The notes: generated by a model not told the origin, from the letters alone. Counted from the stretch's first letter, positions 27,326 through 37,540 are shown. The stretch: 64,000 bases of DNA from Lacisediminihabitans profunda (GCF_008040105.1 NZ_VRMG01000009.1:248001-312000), one strand, 5' to 3'. Made by a program: numbers and translations.

Positions 27326-28797
27326 GAGGCCGCCACCGGCGCGTGCGTCTCGAGAAATTGGAACACCTCCGTGCTGTCCACGCCGGGGAACGTGCCGGAG
27401 GGCATCGCGGCGAGCAGGCTCGAGTTCAGCCGCGCGCTCGGCCAGGAGAACTGCTCCCACTTGGCCGAGAGGTCGGCGGGGGCGCGGCGGCAGCAGGCCT
27501 CGTCGGGGCAGGTCGAGACGCGCCGGTTGACGGTGTCCCTGCCTCGGAACCACTTCGCGGTGGCGAACGGAGTGCCAACGCTCAGCGAGAAGTCGCCCTG
27601 GGGGGTCGACTGGATCGCCGAGGTGCACCAGTAGGTGCCGGCCGGCTTGTCGGTGTACTGGTGGTACGGGCTGAACCGGTCCTCCACGTCGAACACCTGC
27701 CGGGCGCTCCACTGGCGGCAGACCAACTGGCCCTCCACCGCGCCGAGCGCGTCGGTGGGGAAGGCGGCGCTGTCGTTCTCGTAGGCCTTGAGAATCGTGC
27801 CGCTCTCGTGCACCTTGAGGAAGTGCACCGGGATGCCCAGGTGCTCGGTGGCGAGGTTGGTGAACCGGTGTGCCGCGGTCTCGTAGCTCACCGCGAAGGC
27901 GTCGCGCAGATCCTCCACCGAGAGCTGTTTGAGCTCCTTCGCCTCGCGCAGGAAGGTCACGGCGCCCGCCTCGGGGATCAGCAGCGCGGCGGCGAGGTAG
28001 TTGGTCTCCACGCGTTGGGCGAGAAACTCGCCGTAGTCCTTCGGCTCCGGGTTGCCGAGCACGAAGCTCGCGAGGGCCTGGAGCAGCGCGGACCGGGGGT
28101 CGCGCGACACCGAGGCGCCGAGCGGGAGGTAGATGCGGCCGTTCTTGAGGTCGGTGACGGATCGGGTGGTCTGCGGAAGGTCCTTCACGTAGTGCAGGGA
28201 GAAGCCGAGGTGCGCGGCGAGGTCGGAGGCCACTCGCTGGGAGAGCGGGCCGCCCGCGTGCCCGACCGCGGCGAGCAGCGTCTTCGCGTGCACCTCGAGC
28301 TCCGGGAAGTAATTGTTCTTCGCCCGCATCACCGTGCGCAGTCGGGTGTTCGCCCGCCGGGCCTCCTCGGGCGTCGCCGCCCGCTCACGGTGGAGGCGCT
28401 CGAGTTCACGCTGCAGGCCGAGGATGGTCTCGAGGGCCTCGTCACTGATCGACTTGCCCACCCGAAACGAGGGAAGGCCGAGCGAACGGAACAGCGGACC
28501 GCGCTGCGCCCGCTCGAGGGCGATCTCCTGCGCGGCGCGTCCGGTGGGCGCCTCGGTGGAAAGCAACTCATCCAGGGGCACCTCGAGCGCCCGCGCCACC
28601 GACTGCAGCACGCCGAGCTTCGCCTCGCGCTTGCCGTTCTCGAGCATCGACACCTGCGACGGGGCACGGCCGACCGCCGAGGCGAGGTCGTCGAGGGTCA
28701 TGCCCCGCTCGGTGCGGAGGTGGCGGATGCGGCGGCCGAGGGTGAGGGTGTCGAGCATCTCTTCATCGTCCGCTCCGCGGAGCTCGGTCGTCGTCAT
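27322..28797 (-). CDS. RamB-like XRE/ScfR-domain regulator of acetate/glyoxylate metabolism
   Basis: 491 residues from the ATG at 28797. The N-terminal HTH_3 (GRRIRHLRTERGMTLDDLAS, then VGRAPSQVSMLENGKREAK) is followed by a helical linker, an ImmA-like middle part (VETNYLAAALLIPE, AAHRFTNLATEHLG) and a C-terminal short-chain-fatty-acyl regulator domain with a Cys cluster (CPDEACCRR). RamB of Corynebacterium and Mycobacterium has this layout and controls aceA and aceB. Its divergent placement directly beside aceA makes orthology likely. The long frame starting at 28908 adds unrelated residues. Confidence 0.88.
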   Translation of the reverse strand: MTTTELRGADDEEMLDTLTLGRRIRHLRTERGMTLDDLASAVGRAPSQVSMLENGKREAKLGVLQSVARALEVPLDELLSTEAPTGRAAQEIALERAQRGPLFRSLGLPSFRVGKSISDEALETILGLQRELERLHRERAATPEEARRANTRLRTVMRAKNNYFPELEVHAKTLLAAVGHAGGPLSQRVASDLAAHLGFSLHYVKDLPQTTRSVTDLKNGRIYLPLGASVSRDPRSALLQALASFVLGNPEPKDYGEFLAQRVETNYLAAALLIPEAGAVTFLREAKELKQLSVEDLRDAFAVSYETAAHRFTNLATEHLGIPVHFLKVHESGTILKAYENDSAAFPTDALGAVEGQLVCRQWSARQVFDVEDRFSPYHQYTDKPAGTYWCTSAIQSTPQGDFSLSVGTPFATAKWFRGRDTVNRRVSTCPDEACCRRAPADLSAKWEQFSWPSARLNSSLLAAMPSGTFPGVDSTEVFQFLETHAPVAAS

Positions 28798-28832
28798 CCC
28801 TCCATGGTGGCATGCGAGCTTCTTCCGCGAAA

Positions 28833-28854
28833 CAGAAGAATTGAGAATCTTCTG
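28833..28854. promoter_or_regulatory. Dyad in the ramB-like/aceA divergent promoter
   Basis: CAGAAGA (28833-28839) and TCTTCTG (28848-28854) form perfect 7-bp arms. The right arm continues as CTTCTGCAAGTTTTC, whose complement AAACTTGCAGAAG resembles the AAACTTTGCAAA core described for RamB. It lies 80-100 bp before the aceA start. Plausible autoregulatory and aceA operator. Confidence 0.5.
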
Positions 28855-28933
28855 CAAGTTTTCTCGGTGAAGACCCCTCCCGCAGGCCCAATAGTCGAAG
28901 AGAAGCAATCATTTCCACGACCGGGAGCACGCA

Positions 28934-30250
28934 ATGACCTACTCAGCCCGTCGCCCAGGCGACCAGATCCAGACCGCGGCCGAACTCGAGACCGAGTGGC
29001 AGCTCGACCCTCGCTGGGACGGCGTCCGCCGCGACTACACCGCCCAGGACGTGATCGACCTGCGCGGTCCGGTGCGCGAGGAGCAGACCATCGCCCGACG
29101 CGGGGCGGAGAAGCTGTGGGAGCTCATCCGGTCGAACGGCTCGGAAGACAGCCCCGAGTGGGTCGCGGCGCTCGGCGCGCTCACCGGCAATCAGGCCGTG
29201 CAGCAGGTGCGGGCCGGCCTCAAGGCCATCTACCTCTCCGGCTGGCAGGTGGCGGCCGACGCCAACCTCTCCGGCCAGACCTACCCCGACCAGAGCCTCT
29301 ACCCGGCCAACTCGGTTCCGGCCGTGGTGCGGCGCATCAACAATGCGCTGCTGCGGGCCGGCCAGATCGAGTTCAGCGAGCGCGGCGAGGCCGCGGACTG
29401 GATGGCTCCCATCGTCGCGGATGCCGAGGCCGGCTTCGGCGGTCCCCTCAACGCCTACGAGCTCATGCATTCGATGATCGAGGCCGGGGCCGCCGGCGTG
29501 CACTGGGAGGACCAGCTGGCGTCGGAGAAGAAGTGCGGGCACATGGGAGGCAAGGTTCTCGTGCCGACCAGCCAGCACATCCGCACCCTCAGTGCCGCCC
29601 GACTCGCGGCCGACGTCGCCGGGGTCCCGACGATCATCATCGGCCGCACCGACTCTCTCGCCGCGAACCTCATCACGAGCGACGTCGACGAGCGCGACCA
29701 GCCGTTCCTCGACGGCACGCGCACGCCGGAGGGGTTCTACGGAACGAAGCCGGGAATCGAGACGGTTCTCGCCCGCGGCATGGCCTACGCGCCCTACGCC
29801 GACCTGCTCTGGGTGGAGAGCTCGGAGCCCGACCTCGAGCTCGCCAGGACCTTCGCGGAGCACATCCACTCCGTGTACCCGGACAAGAAGCTGGCCTACA
29901 ACTGCTCACCGTCGTTCAACTGGAAGTCGCACCTCGACGACGAGACGATCGAGCGGTTCCAGCGGGAGCTCGCCTCGATGGGGTACACGTTCCAGTTCAT
30001 CACCCTCGCGGGCTTCCACGCCCTCAACCACTCCATGTTCACGCTCGCGAAGGACTACGCCGAGCGGCACATGAGCGCCTACGTCGAACTGCAGGAGGCC
30101 GAATTCGCCTCGGAGGCAGACGGCTACACGGCAACGCGCCACCAGCGCGAGGTCGGCACCGGGTATTTCGACCGCGTGGCCACCGCCCTCAACCCCACGA
30201 GCGCCACACTCGCGCTCGCCGGCTCCACCGAGACGGCCCAGTTCCACTGA
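28934..30250 (+). CDS. aceA: Isocitrate lyase
   Basis: 438 residues; cleaves isocitrate to glyoxylate and succinate in the glyoxylate shunt. The catalytic motif [13 protein letters not shown] has Cys201. [18 protein letters not shown] provides metal ligands, and YNCSPSFNW and [10 protein letters not shown] are conserved. The ATG follows an ACCGGGAGC site. Divergent from the RamB-like regulator and followed by malate synthase, so growth on acetate or fatty acids is expected. Confidence 0.97.
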   Translation: MTYSARRPGDQIQTAAELETEWQLDPRWDGVRRDYTAQDVIDLRGPVREEQTIARRGAEKLWELIRSNGSEDSPEWVAALGALTGNQAVQQVRAGLKAIYLSGWQVAADANLSGQTYPDQSLYPANSVPAVVRRINNALLRAGQIEFSERGEAADWMAPIVADAEAGFGGPLNAYELMHSMIEAGAAGVHWEDQLASEKKCGHMGGKVLVPTSQHIRTLSAARLAADVAGVPTIIIGRTDSLAANLITSDVDERDQPFLDGTRTPEGFYGTKPGIETVLARGMAYAPYADLLWVESSEPDLELARTFAEHIHSVYPDKKLAYNCSPSFNWKSHLDDETIERFQRELASMGYTFQFITLAGFHALNHSMFTLAKDYAERHMSAYVELQEAEFASEADGYTATRHQREVGTGYFDRVATALNPTSATLALAGSTETAQFH

Positions 30251-30277
30251 TCCCGCTCGCCTCCACCCCTCCCTTCC

Positions 30278-30367
30278 CCTTCCGAAATCCATGCGTTCTT
30301 CGCCGACCACCGCGTGTCGTGGTACGACACGCCGGGTGGCATCCAAAAAAGCATGGATTTCGGAAGG
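30278..30367. repeat. TTCCGAAATCCATGC palindrome, copy A
   Basis: 17-bp perfect arms CCTTCCGAAATCCATGC (30278-30294) and GCATGGATTTCGGAAGG (30351-30367). Inside is a second hairpin GTGTCGT-ggt-ACGACAC (30314-30330) flanked by GACCACCG/CGGGTGGC-like sequence. It lies between aceA and aceB. The same arms recur at 47.86 and 57.67 kb. Confidence 0.88.
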
Positions 30368-30403
30368 CGGGACGACCGCATCCTCACGAAAGAGAGAACG
30401 ACA

Positions 30404-32029
<1,626 letters not shown>

Positions 32030-32092
32030 GCCCGCCGCGCCGCCTCCGCCGCGCGGCCCCGGCCGACGGCATCCGCAACTGTGCCCGTGTGA

Positions 32093-32145
32093 CGTGACTG
32101 TGCCTGCTCGACCCGGCACGGATGTGTCACGCGGGCACAGTCACG
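32093..32145. terminator. Bidirectional hairpin between aceB and the Lrp gene
   Basis: CGTGACTGTGCCTG (32093-32106) pairs with CGGGCACAGTCACG (32132-32145), 14 bp with one G-U, across a 25-nt loop. A further CTGTGCCCGTGTGACG lies just upstream. It sits between convergent genes, so it could stop transcription from both. Confidence 0.6.
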
Positions 32146-32177
32146 CGTGCGGGGGCCGAGCGGCGAGACGAGGGGCG

Positions 32178-32618
32178 CTACGACTCGCGCGACCGGTGGA
32201 TGAGCTTCGAGAGCACGATCGCGCTGCGGGTGTGGTCCACGTTGGGCGCGACGCGCACCCGTTCGAGGGCGAGCTCGAGCGACGGGATGTCGCGCGAGCG
32301 CATGTGCACTATCGCATCCGCACTGCCGGTGACGGTGCCGGCGTCCACCACCTCGGGCACGCCGGAGAGGATGCGGCGAAGCTCCTCCGGTGCCACGGTG
32401 CCGCGGCAGAACAGCTCCACGTACGCCTCCGTGCCGAGCCCGTCGACGGCGGGGTCGACCTGGATGGTGAAGCCGCGGATCACCCTGTCGGCGACGAGCC
32501 GGTCGACGCGCCGTTTCACTGCGGATGCGGAAAGCCCGATCACCTCGCCGATATCGCCGTATCCGGCGCGCGCATTCTGGCGGAGAAGATCGATAATGCC
32601 GTAGTCCAGGCTGTCCAT
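32178..32618 (-). CDS. Lrp/AsnC-family regulator
   Basis: 146 residues: an N-terminal HTH (DYGIIDLLRQNARAGYGDIG, LSASAVKRRVDRLVADRVIRGF) plus an AsnC effector domain (VELFCRG, VVDAGTVTGSADAIVHM). It is divergent from ddaH-rocD, a typical arrangement in actinobacteria, and probably controls this arginine-catabolic pair in response to an amino acid. Confidence 0.9.
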   Translation of the reverse strand: MDSLDYGIIDLLRQNARAGYGDIGEVIGLSASAVKRRVDRLVADRVIRGFTIQVDPAVDGLGTEAYVELFCRGTVAPEELRRILSGVPEVVDAGTVTGSADAIVHMRSRDIPSLELALERVRVAPNVDHTRSAIVLSKLIHRSRES

Positions 32619-32752
32619 GGCCCTACCTTACGGTTTATATTTGTGCCGCAGGGTGCAATTTCAGCGATTTCGTGCGCCTTAAGCGCTGAATGTTCTGATG
32701 TGTGCGTGTGACACTGGAACGACCCCACACCCCGATCTCCAAAGGAGCCCTC

Positions 32753-33631
32753 GTGTCGGCCACCACCCCCATTACGGATGCTGCACCCAGCATCGAAAAG
32801 ACCCCTCAGCGCGTCGCCACCAAGCGCACAGTGCTGATGTGTCGCCCCGACTTCTTCACCGTCGTGTATCGCATCAACCCGTGGATGGATCCGCGGCTCC
32901 CCACCGACACGGCGCTCGCCGTTCGCCAGTGGGAAGTGCTGTACAACACCTACCTCGAACTCGGCTTCGACGTGGAGCTCATCGATCCGATCGACGGCCT
33001 GCCCGACATGGTCTACGCGGCCAACGGCGGTTTCGTCCTCGACAACATCGCCTACGGTGCGAGCTTCACCTACAAGGAGCGCCAGCCGGAGGGCCCGGCG
33101 TACATGGACTGGTTCCGCGCCAACGGCTTCGACGTGCGCGAGCCGCAGAACGTGAACGAGGGCGAGGGCGACTTCCTGCTCGTCGGCGACGCCATCCTGG
33201 CCGGCACCGGCTTCCGCAGCGCCTCCAACAGCCACCGGGAGATCGGCGAGATCTACGGCCGCGAGGTCGTGACGCTCGAGCTCGTCAACCCGAGCTTCTA
33301 CCACCTGGACACCGCGATCGCCGTGCTCGACCCCGCACCGGCCCCCGGCGAGTCGCCCAACATCGCCTACCTGCCGTCGGCCTTCAACGAGGACGGGCTG
33401 GCGGTGCTCCGGGAGCGCTATCCGGACGCCATCCTCGTGAACGAGGAGGACGCGGCGGTTCTCGGCCTCAACTCCTTCAGCGACGGCTACAACGTCGTGA
33501 TCGCCGCCCGCGCGAAGGACTTCGAGCGACAGTTGCTCGAGCGCGGCTACAACCCCATCGGCGTCGACCTCTCCGAGCTGCTGCTCGGCGGCGGGGGCGT
33601 CAAGTGCTGCACCCTCGAGCTGCGACGATGA
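32753..33631 (+). CDS. ddaH: Dimethylarginine dimethylaminohydrolase-like amidinotransferase-fold hydrolase
   Basis: 292 residues from the GTG at 32753, which has an AAAGGAG site 5 nt upstream; a start at 32702 lacks one. It would hydrolyse N-methylated arginine (or arginine) to citrulline. The guanidino-fold marks are the FFTVVYRINPWM segment, YAANGGFVLDN, EGEGDFLLVG, SFYHLDTAIAVLD (active-site His) and GGGGVKCCTLELR, with catalytic Cys285. Overlaps rocD by ATGA. Confidence 0.88.
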   Translation: MSATTPITDAAPSIEKTPQRVATKRTVLMCRPDFFTVVYRINPWMDPRLPTDTALAVRQWEVLYNTYLELGFDVELIDPIDGLPDMVYAANGGFVLDNIAYGASFTYKERQPEGPAYMDWFRANGFDVREPQNVNEGEGDFLLVGDAILAGTGFRSASNSHREIGEIYGREVVTLELVNPSFYHLDTAIAVLDPAPAPGESPNIAYLPSAFNEDGLAVLRERYPDAILVNEEDAAVLGLNSFSDGYNVVIAARAKDFERQLLERGYNPIGVDLSELLLGGGGVKCCTLELRR

Positions 33632-34869
33632 GCGTGATCTCGGGGCTGTCGACCTCGGCCTCCGCGCAACTCATCGAGCTCGAAGACGCCCACATCGCCC
33701 ACACCTACCATCCGCTTCCCGTGGTGGTGGCGACGGCGCAGGGCGCGTGGGTCACGGATGTCGAGGGCCGCAAGTACCTCGACTGCCTCGCGGCGTACTC
33801 GGCCGTGAACTTCGGTCACGGGCATCCGGCACTCATCGCCGCGGCGAAGGCGCAGCTCGACCGCGTCACGCTCACGAGCCGCGCGTTCCACAACGACCAG
33901 CTCGGCCCGTTCGTCGCCGCGCTCGCCAAGCTCTCCGGCAAGGACATGGTCATCCCGATGAACACGGGAACCGAGGCTGTCGAGTCCGGCATCAAGGTCG
34001 CCCGCGCCTGGGGCTACCGCGTGAAGGGCGTCGAGCCGGAGAACGCCAACATCATCGTGGCCGAGGGCAACTTCCACGGCCGCACGATCACGGTCGTGGG
34101 TTTCTCGAGCGACCCGGTGGCCCGTCACGGCTTCGGTCCGTTCACCCCGGGCTTCCGTTCGGTGCCCTACGGGGATGCGGCGGCCCTCGAGGCGGCCATC
34201 GACGACAACACCGTCGCCGTGCTCATCGAGCCCATCCAGGGCGAGGCGGGCATCCTCGTTCCGCCGGCCGACTATCTCCCCGCGGTGCGGGAGATCACCG
34301 CGCGGCGCAACGTGCTCTTCATCGCTGACGAGATCCAGTCCGGTCTCGGTCGCACCGGGGCCACGTTCCAGTGCGACAACGTCGGGGTCATTCCGGACCT
34401 CTACCTCCTCGGCAAGGCGCTCGGCGGCGGCATCGTCCCGGTCTCGGCGGTGGTCGGAAACGCCGACATCATCGGCGTTCTCGGCTCTGGAGAGCACGGC
34501 TCCACCTTCGGTGGCAACCCGCTCGCGGCGGCCGTCGGGCGCGCGGTGGTCGGCCTGCTCGAGACGGGGGAGTTCCAGGAGCGCTCGCGCACCCTGGGGC
34601 TCCGCCTGCACGCCTCTCTCGATCGTCTGGTCGGCAAGGGAGTGCTCGCCGTGCGCGGCGTCGGCCTCTGGGCGGGGATCGACATCGATCCTGAACTCGC
34701 CACCGGCCGTGAGGTGTGCGAGCTTCTCGTGGCGCGCGGCGTGCTCGCCAAGGACACCCACGGTTCCACCATCCGTCTCGCGCCGCCCATCGTTGTCGAG
34801 GCGGCCGATCTGGACTGGGCCGTTGAACAGCTCGAGGCCGTGCTGCAGGAGCTGGCCGCCGCGAGGTAG
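33628..34869 (+). CDS. rocD: Ornithine--oxo-acid transaminase
   Basis: 413 residues; a PLP class III aminotransferase that converts ornithine to glutamate 5-semialdehyde. The PLP Lys is K263 (YLLGKALGGGIVPVSA). MNTGTEAVESGIKVARAWGY, FHGRTITVVGFSSDP and FIADEIQSGLGRTG are diagnostic. Translationally coupled to ddaH. Its product feeds the P5C branch handled by PutA nearby. Confidence 0.95.
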   Translation: MSVISGLSTSASAQLIELEDAHIAHTYHPLPVVVATAQGAWVTDVEGRKYLDCLAAYSAVNFGHGHPALIAAAKAQLDRVTLTSRAFHNDQLGPFVAALAKLSGKDMVIPMNTGTEAVESGIKVARAWGYRVKGVEPENANIIVAEGNFHGRTITVVGFSSDPVARHGFGPFTPGFRSVPYGDAAALEAAIDDNTVAVLIEPIQGEAGILVPPADYLPAVREITARRNVLFIADEIQSGLGRTGATFQCDNVGVIPDLYLLGKALGGGIVPVSAVVGNADIIGVLGSGEHGSTFGGNPLAAAVGRAVVGLLETGEFQERSRTLGLRLHASLDRLVGKGVLAVRGVGLWAGIDIDPELATGREVCELLVARGVLAKDTHGSTIRLAPPIVVEAADLDWAVEQLEAVLQELAAAR

Positions 34870-34889
34870 TCGTTGCCTATGCTGGGCGG

Positions 34890-36074
34890 ATGACGTCGCC
34901 CAGCATCCGCGGCCGCATGGTGGCGCGCAACCCCAGCGAGCCGCACCGCGCCTCCAGCCCGCTCGAACTGCTCTTCGACCTCACCTTCGTGGTGGCGATC
35001 GCCCAGGTCGCCGCCCCGCTCGCCGCACGAATCGCCGACGGGCACGGCCTGGACGGGATCGTGCCGTACCTCATGGTCTTCTTCGCCATCTGGTGGGCGT
35101 GGATGAACTTCACCTGGTTCGCCTCCGCGTACGACATCGACGACGTGCCATACCGCCTGCTCACCATGCTGCAGATGGCGGGGGTGCTCGTGCTCGCGGC
35201 GGGCGTGCCGGCGGCGTTCAAGGGTCAGGACTACCTGGTCGTAACCATCGGCTACCTCATCATGCGGGTGGGACTGGTGAGCCAGTGGGTGCGCGCCGGA
35301 GTCGAGCACCCGAAAGGCAGGGTCACGGCGTTCCGCTACGCGGGCGGGGTGACGGCGGTGCAGATCGGTTGGGTGGCGCGGCTGGCGCTTCCCCCGGAGT
35401 TCGGCGTCGCCTCGTTCCTCGTGCTCGCCATCCTCGACCTGTCGGTGCCGATCTGGGCGGAACGGACCGGGATGACGTCGTGGCATCCGCACCACATCGC
35501 GGAGCGGTATGGCCTGTTCACGATCATCCTGCTCGGGGAGTCGGTGTCCGCCGCGACGATCGCGGTGAAGGGGAGCCTCTCGTCGACCGGCGTGAGCGTC
35601 GGGCTCGTCGAGGTTGCCGCGGCGGGGCTCGTGCTGCTCTTCGCGCTCTGGTGGCTGTACTACCTCGAGCCGGCGGGAGGTGGCCTGGCCGCCCGTCGCA
35701 ACCGCTCGTTCCTCTGGGGCTACGGGCACTACGTCATCTTCGCCTCCCTCGCGGCGGTGGGGGCGGCGCTCGAGGTGGCGGTGGAGCGCGGGGCAGGTGC
35801 GGCGCCCCTCCCGGATGCCGGGGCGGCGCTCGCGCTGGCCGTTCCGGTCGCGCTGTTCCTGGCCTCGCTCTCCGCCCTGCACGCGCCCCTCGTGACCAGG
35901 CTCGCCATTCGTCCGGCCGCCGTCGCGATCGCCGTCGCCCTGGTGCTGGCCGTGCCGCTCGCGGCCCCGACGATCGGGGTGCCGTCGTCCGTGCTCGCGA
36001 TCGCGCTGGTCACCGCGGCGCTCGCGGCGGTCACGATCGCGGACCCCCGACGTCGCGGGACAGCGACCTCCTGA
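34890..36074 (+). CDS. Low temperature requirement protein A (LtrA) family membrane protein
   Basis: 394 residues with about ten hydrophobic helices. The family signature near the start reads RASSPLELLFDLTFVVAIAQ; FFAIWWAWMNFTWFASAYD, HIAERYGLFTIILLGESV and FLWGYGHYVIFASLAAVG follow. The molecular role is unknown; the name comes from a Listeria cold-growth phenotype. It starts 20 nt after rocD, so it may be read through. Confidence 0.9.
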   Translation: MTSPSIRGRMVARNPSEPHRASSPLELLFDLTFVVAIAQVAAPLAARIADGHGLDGIVPYLMVFFAIWWAWMNFTWFASAYDIDDVPYRLLTMLQMAGVLVLAAGVPAAFKGQDYLVVTIGYLIMRVGLVSQWVRAGVEHPKGRVTAFRYAGGVTAVQIGWVARLALPPEFGVASFLVLAILDLSVPIWAERTGMTSWHPHHIAERYGLFTIILLGESVSAATIAVKGSLSSTGVSVGLVEVAAAGLVLLFALWWLYYLEPAGGGLAARRNRSFLWGYGHYVIFASLAAVGAALEVAVERGAGAAPLPDAGAALALAVPVALFLASLSALHAPLVTRLAIRPAAVAIAVALVLAVPLAAPTIGVPSSVLAIALVTAALAAVTIADPRRRGTATS

Positions 36075-36079
36075 GGCGT

Positions 36080-36107
36080 GGTACCGATTCGGTACCGTTC
36101 CGGTACC
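36080..36107. promoter_or_regulatory. Triple GGTACC operator of the toxin-antitoxin pair
   Basis: The palindrome GGTACC occurs at 36080, 36091 and 36102, exactly 11 bp apart (one helical turn), ending 8 bp before the antitoxin ATG. Phased hexamer palindromes are what ribbon-helix-helix antitoxins bind cooperatively. The array covers the place where the promoter must be. Confidence 0.7.
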
Positions 36108-36115
36108 ATTGCCGA

Positions 36116-36412
36116 ATGGCAACGAATCTGCGGCTGAGGGCCGACGCCGAAGCGGCGGTGAGGGCCGAGGCCGAGAGGTCCAACCGGTCGCAGCAAGACG
36201 TGATCCGGGCGGCGATCGCCAGTTACCTGCACCTGGACGGGGCCGAGCCGCCGGCCCCCGCAGCGTCCCCAAGAGGCACAGAACCGGCGGAGGGGTCGGC
36301 GCCCGACCGCCTGCTCCCGCCGCGGTCGCGCTTCGCGCGCGCCGGCCAACGGTTGCTGCTGCCGACGTCGATGCGCTCGAGCGACCTGATGGGGCGCACC
36401 GACCGTGGCTAG
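36116..36412 (+). CDS. Ribbon-helix-helix antitoxin (VapB-like)
   Basis: 98 residues from the ATG at 36116. The N-terminal Arc-type fold reads MATNLRLRADAEAAVRAEAE then RSNRSQQDVIRAAIASYL: a short strand for DNA contact and two helices. A Pro/Ala/Gly-rich disordered middle and a basic C-terminal SRFARAGQRLLL segment likely wrap the toxin. It overlaps the PIN toxin by 8 nt and probably represses the operon through the GGTACC array. Confidence 0.88.
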   Translation: MATNLRLRADAEAAVRAEAERSNRSQQDVIRAAIASYLHLDGAEPPAPAASPRGTEPAEGSAPDRLLPPRSRFARAGQRLLLPTSMRSSDLMGRTDRG

Positions 36413-36818
36413 GTTCTACGTCGACAGCAGCGCGCTCATCAAGCGGGCGGTCGAGGAGGTCGAGTCCGACGCCCTGGAGGAGGAGCTCTCCTTCGGGGTG
36501 GAGCGCGGCCACGTGCTCATCGCCTCGTCCCTCGCCTGGGTCGAGGTGACGCGGGCGCTGAGGTCGCGGCTCGGTTTCGAGAACGCGGACGACATCCGGC
36601 TGCTCGCCGACGTCGCCCTGTCCGGGATCTCCGAGGGGGTGATGGATGGCGCGGTGGTCGCTCTCGCCCGCCGGCTCTCGCCCGTCACGCTGCGGAGTGT
36701 CGACGCCATCCATCTCGCCACGGCGGTGTTGCTCGACGCGGATGTCGTGATCGCCTACGACCAGCGGCTCATCGAGGGCGCGCGCGAACTCGGTCTGCGC
36801 ACGCGCAGCCCCCGCTGA
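36405..36818 (+). CDS. PIN-domain toxin (VapC-like ribonuclease)
   Basis: 137 residues, GTG start within the antitoxin gene. The four acidic PIN residues are visible: D7 (YVDSSALIK), E47 (WVEVTRAL), D100 (SVDAIHLATA) and D119 (AYDQRL). It would be an Mg2+-dependent endoribonuclease, typically directed at tRNA or rRNA, and neutralised by the upstream antitoxin. Its stop is 9 bp from the convergent PfpI gene. Confidence 0.9.
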   Translation: MARFYVDSSALIKRAVEEVESDALEEELSFGVERGHVLIASSLAWVEVTRALRSRLGFENADDIRLLADVALSGISEGVMDGAVVALARRLSPVTLRSVDAIHLATAVLLDADVVIAYDQRLIEGARELGLRTRSPR

Positions 36819-36827
36819 GGCCCCGGG

Positions 36828-37382
36828 CTACTCGATGGTCGCGAGCAGCTTCATGAACTCCCGCATCCACTCCGGGTGGTCCGGCCAGGCCCGTCCGGAG
36901 ACGAGGTTGCCGTCGACCACCCCGGCGCCTCCCTCGAAGATCCCGCCGCCCAGCTCCACGTCCGGCTGGAGCGCTGGGTAGGCCGAGGTCGTGCGGCCGT
37001 GGAGCACGCCGGCTGCCGCGAGCAGGAGCGGCCCGTGGCAGAGGGCGGCGACCGGCGCGTTCTTCTCGAAGAAGTAGCGCACGATCCGCTTGGCGTCCTC
37101 ATCGTTGCGGATGTATTCCGGCGCCCGGCCGCCGGGCACCACCACGGCGACGTAGTCGGACGGGTCCACGTCTTTGAACGCGATGTCGGCATCCCACATG
37201 TGGCCGAGCTTCTCGGTGTAGGTGTCGAAGCCATCGACGAAGTCATGCACCACGAACTGCAGTTTCTTCTTGGTCGGGGCCGCGATGTGCACCTCGTAGC
37301 CGGCCTCACGCAGGCGCTGGTAGGGGTAGAAGACCTCGAGGGTCTCGGCGGCGTCCCCGGTCAGGATGATGATCTTGGCCAT
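36828..37382 (-). CDS. DJ-1/PfpI family protein
   Basis: 184 residues from the ATG at 37382. The nucleophile elbow is AALCHGPLLLAAAG with Cys115; AKIIILTGDAAETLEV at the N-terminus provides the acidic partner. YVAVVVPGGRAPEYIRND is typical. Members include deglycase, chaperone and protease annotations; the precise activity cannot be told. It is divergent from the IclR gene, with a shared 158-bp promoter region. Confidence 0.88.
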   Translation of the reverse strand: MAKIIILTGDAAETLEVFYPYQRLREAGYEVHIAAPTKKKLQFVVHDFVDGFDTYTEKLGHMWDADIAFKDVDPSDYVAVVVPGGRAPEYIRNDEDAKRIVRYFFEKNAPVAALCHGPLLLAAAGVLHGRTTSAYPALQPDVELGGGIFEGGAGVVDGNLVSGRAWPDHPEWMREFMKLLATIE

Positions 37383-37468
37383 GTCATACCTCTCTGTATG
37401 CGAAATCGGGCTCGTCACACGGGCCCGATGACCCAAGCGTCGGTCCCGGGGCGCGGGGAGGCAACGCG

Positions 37469-37489
37469 GTTTCGCACCATCTGCGAAAC
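37469..37489. promoter_or_regulatory. Candidate IclR operator
   Basis: GTTTCGCA-ccatc-TGCGAAAC: perfect 8-bp arms, 5-bp spacer, 51 bp upstream of the IclR ATG. A half-site TGCGAAAT occurs near 37399, close to the pfpI start, so one regulator could control both divergent genes. Confidence 0.65.
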
Positions 37490-37540
37490 GGGGCCCGATG
37501 GGCCTCGATCGCGGGGCGGCACACGGCCTAGACTCGCCCC

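Noticed and set aside
30314-30403. 30-residue N-terminal extension of malate synthase
   Set aside because: It would be encoded by the palindromic repeat; the ATG at 30404 has its own ribosome-binding site and matches family length.
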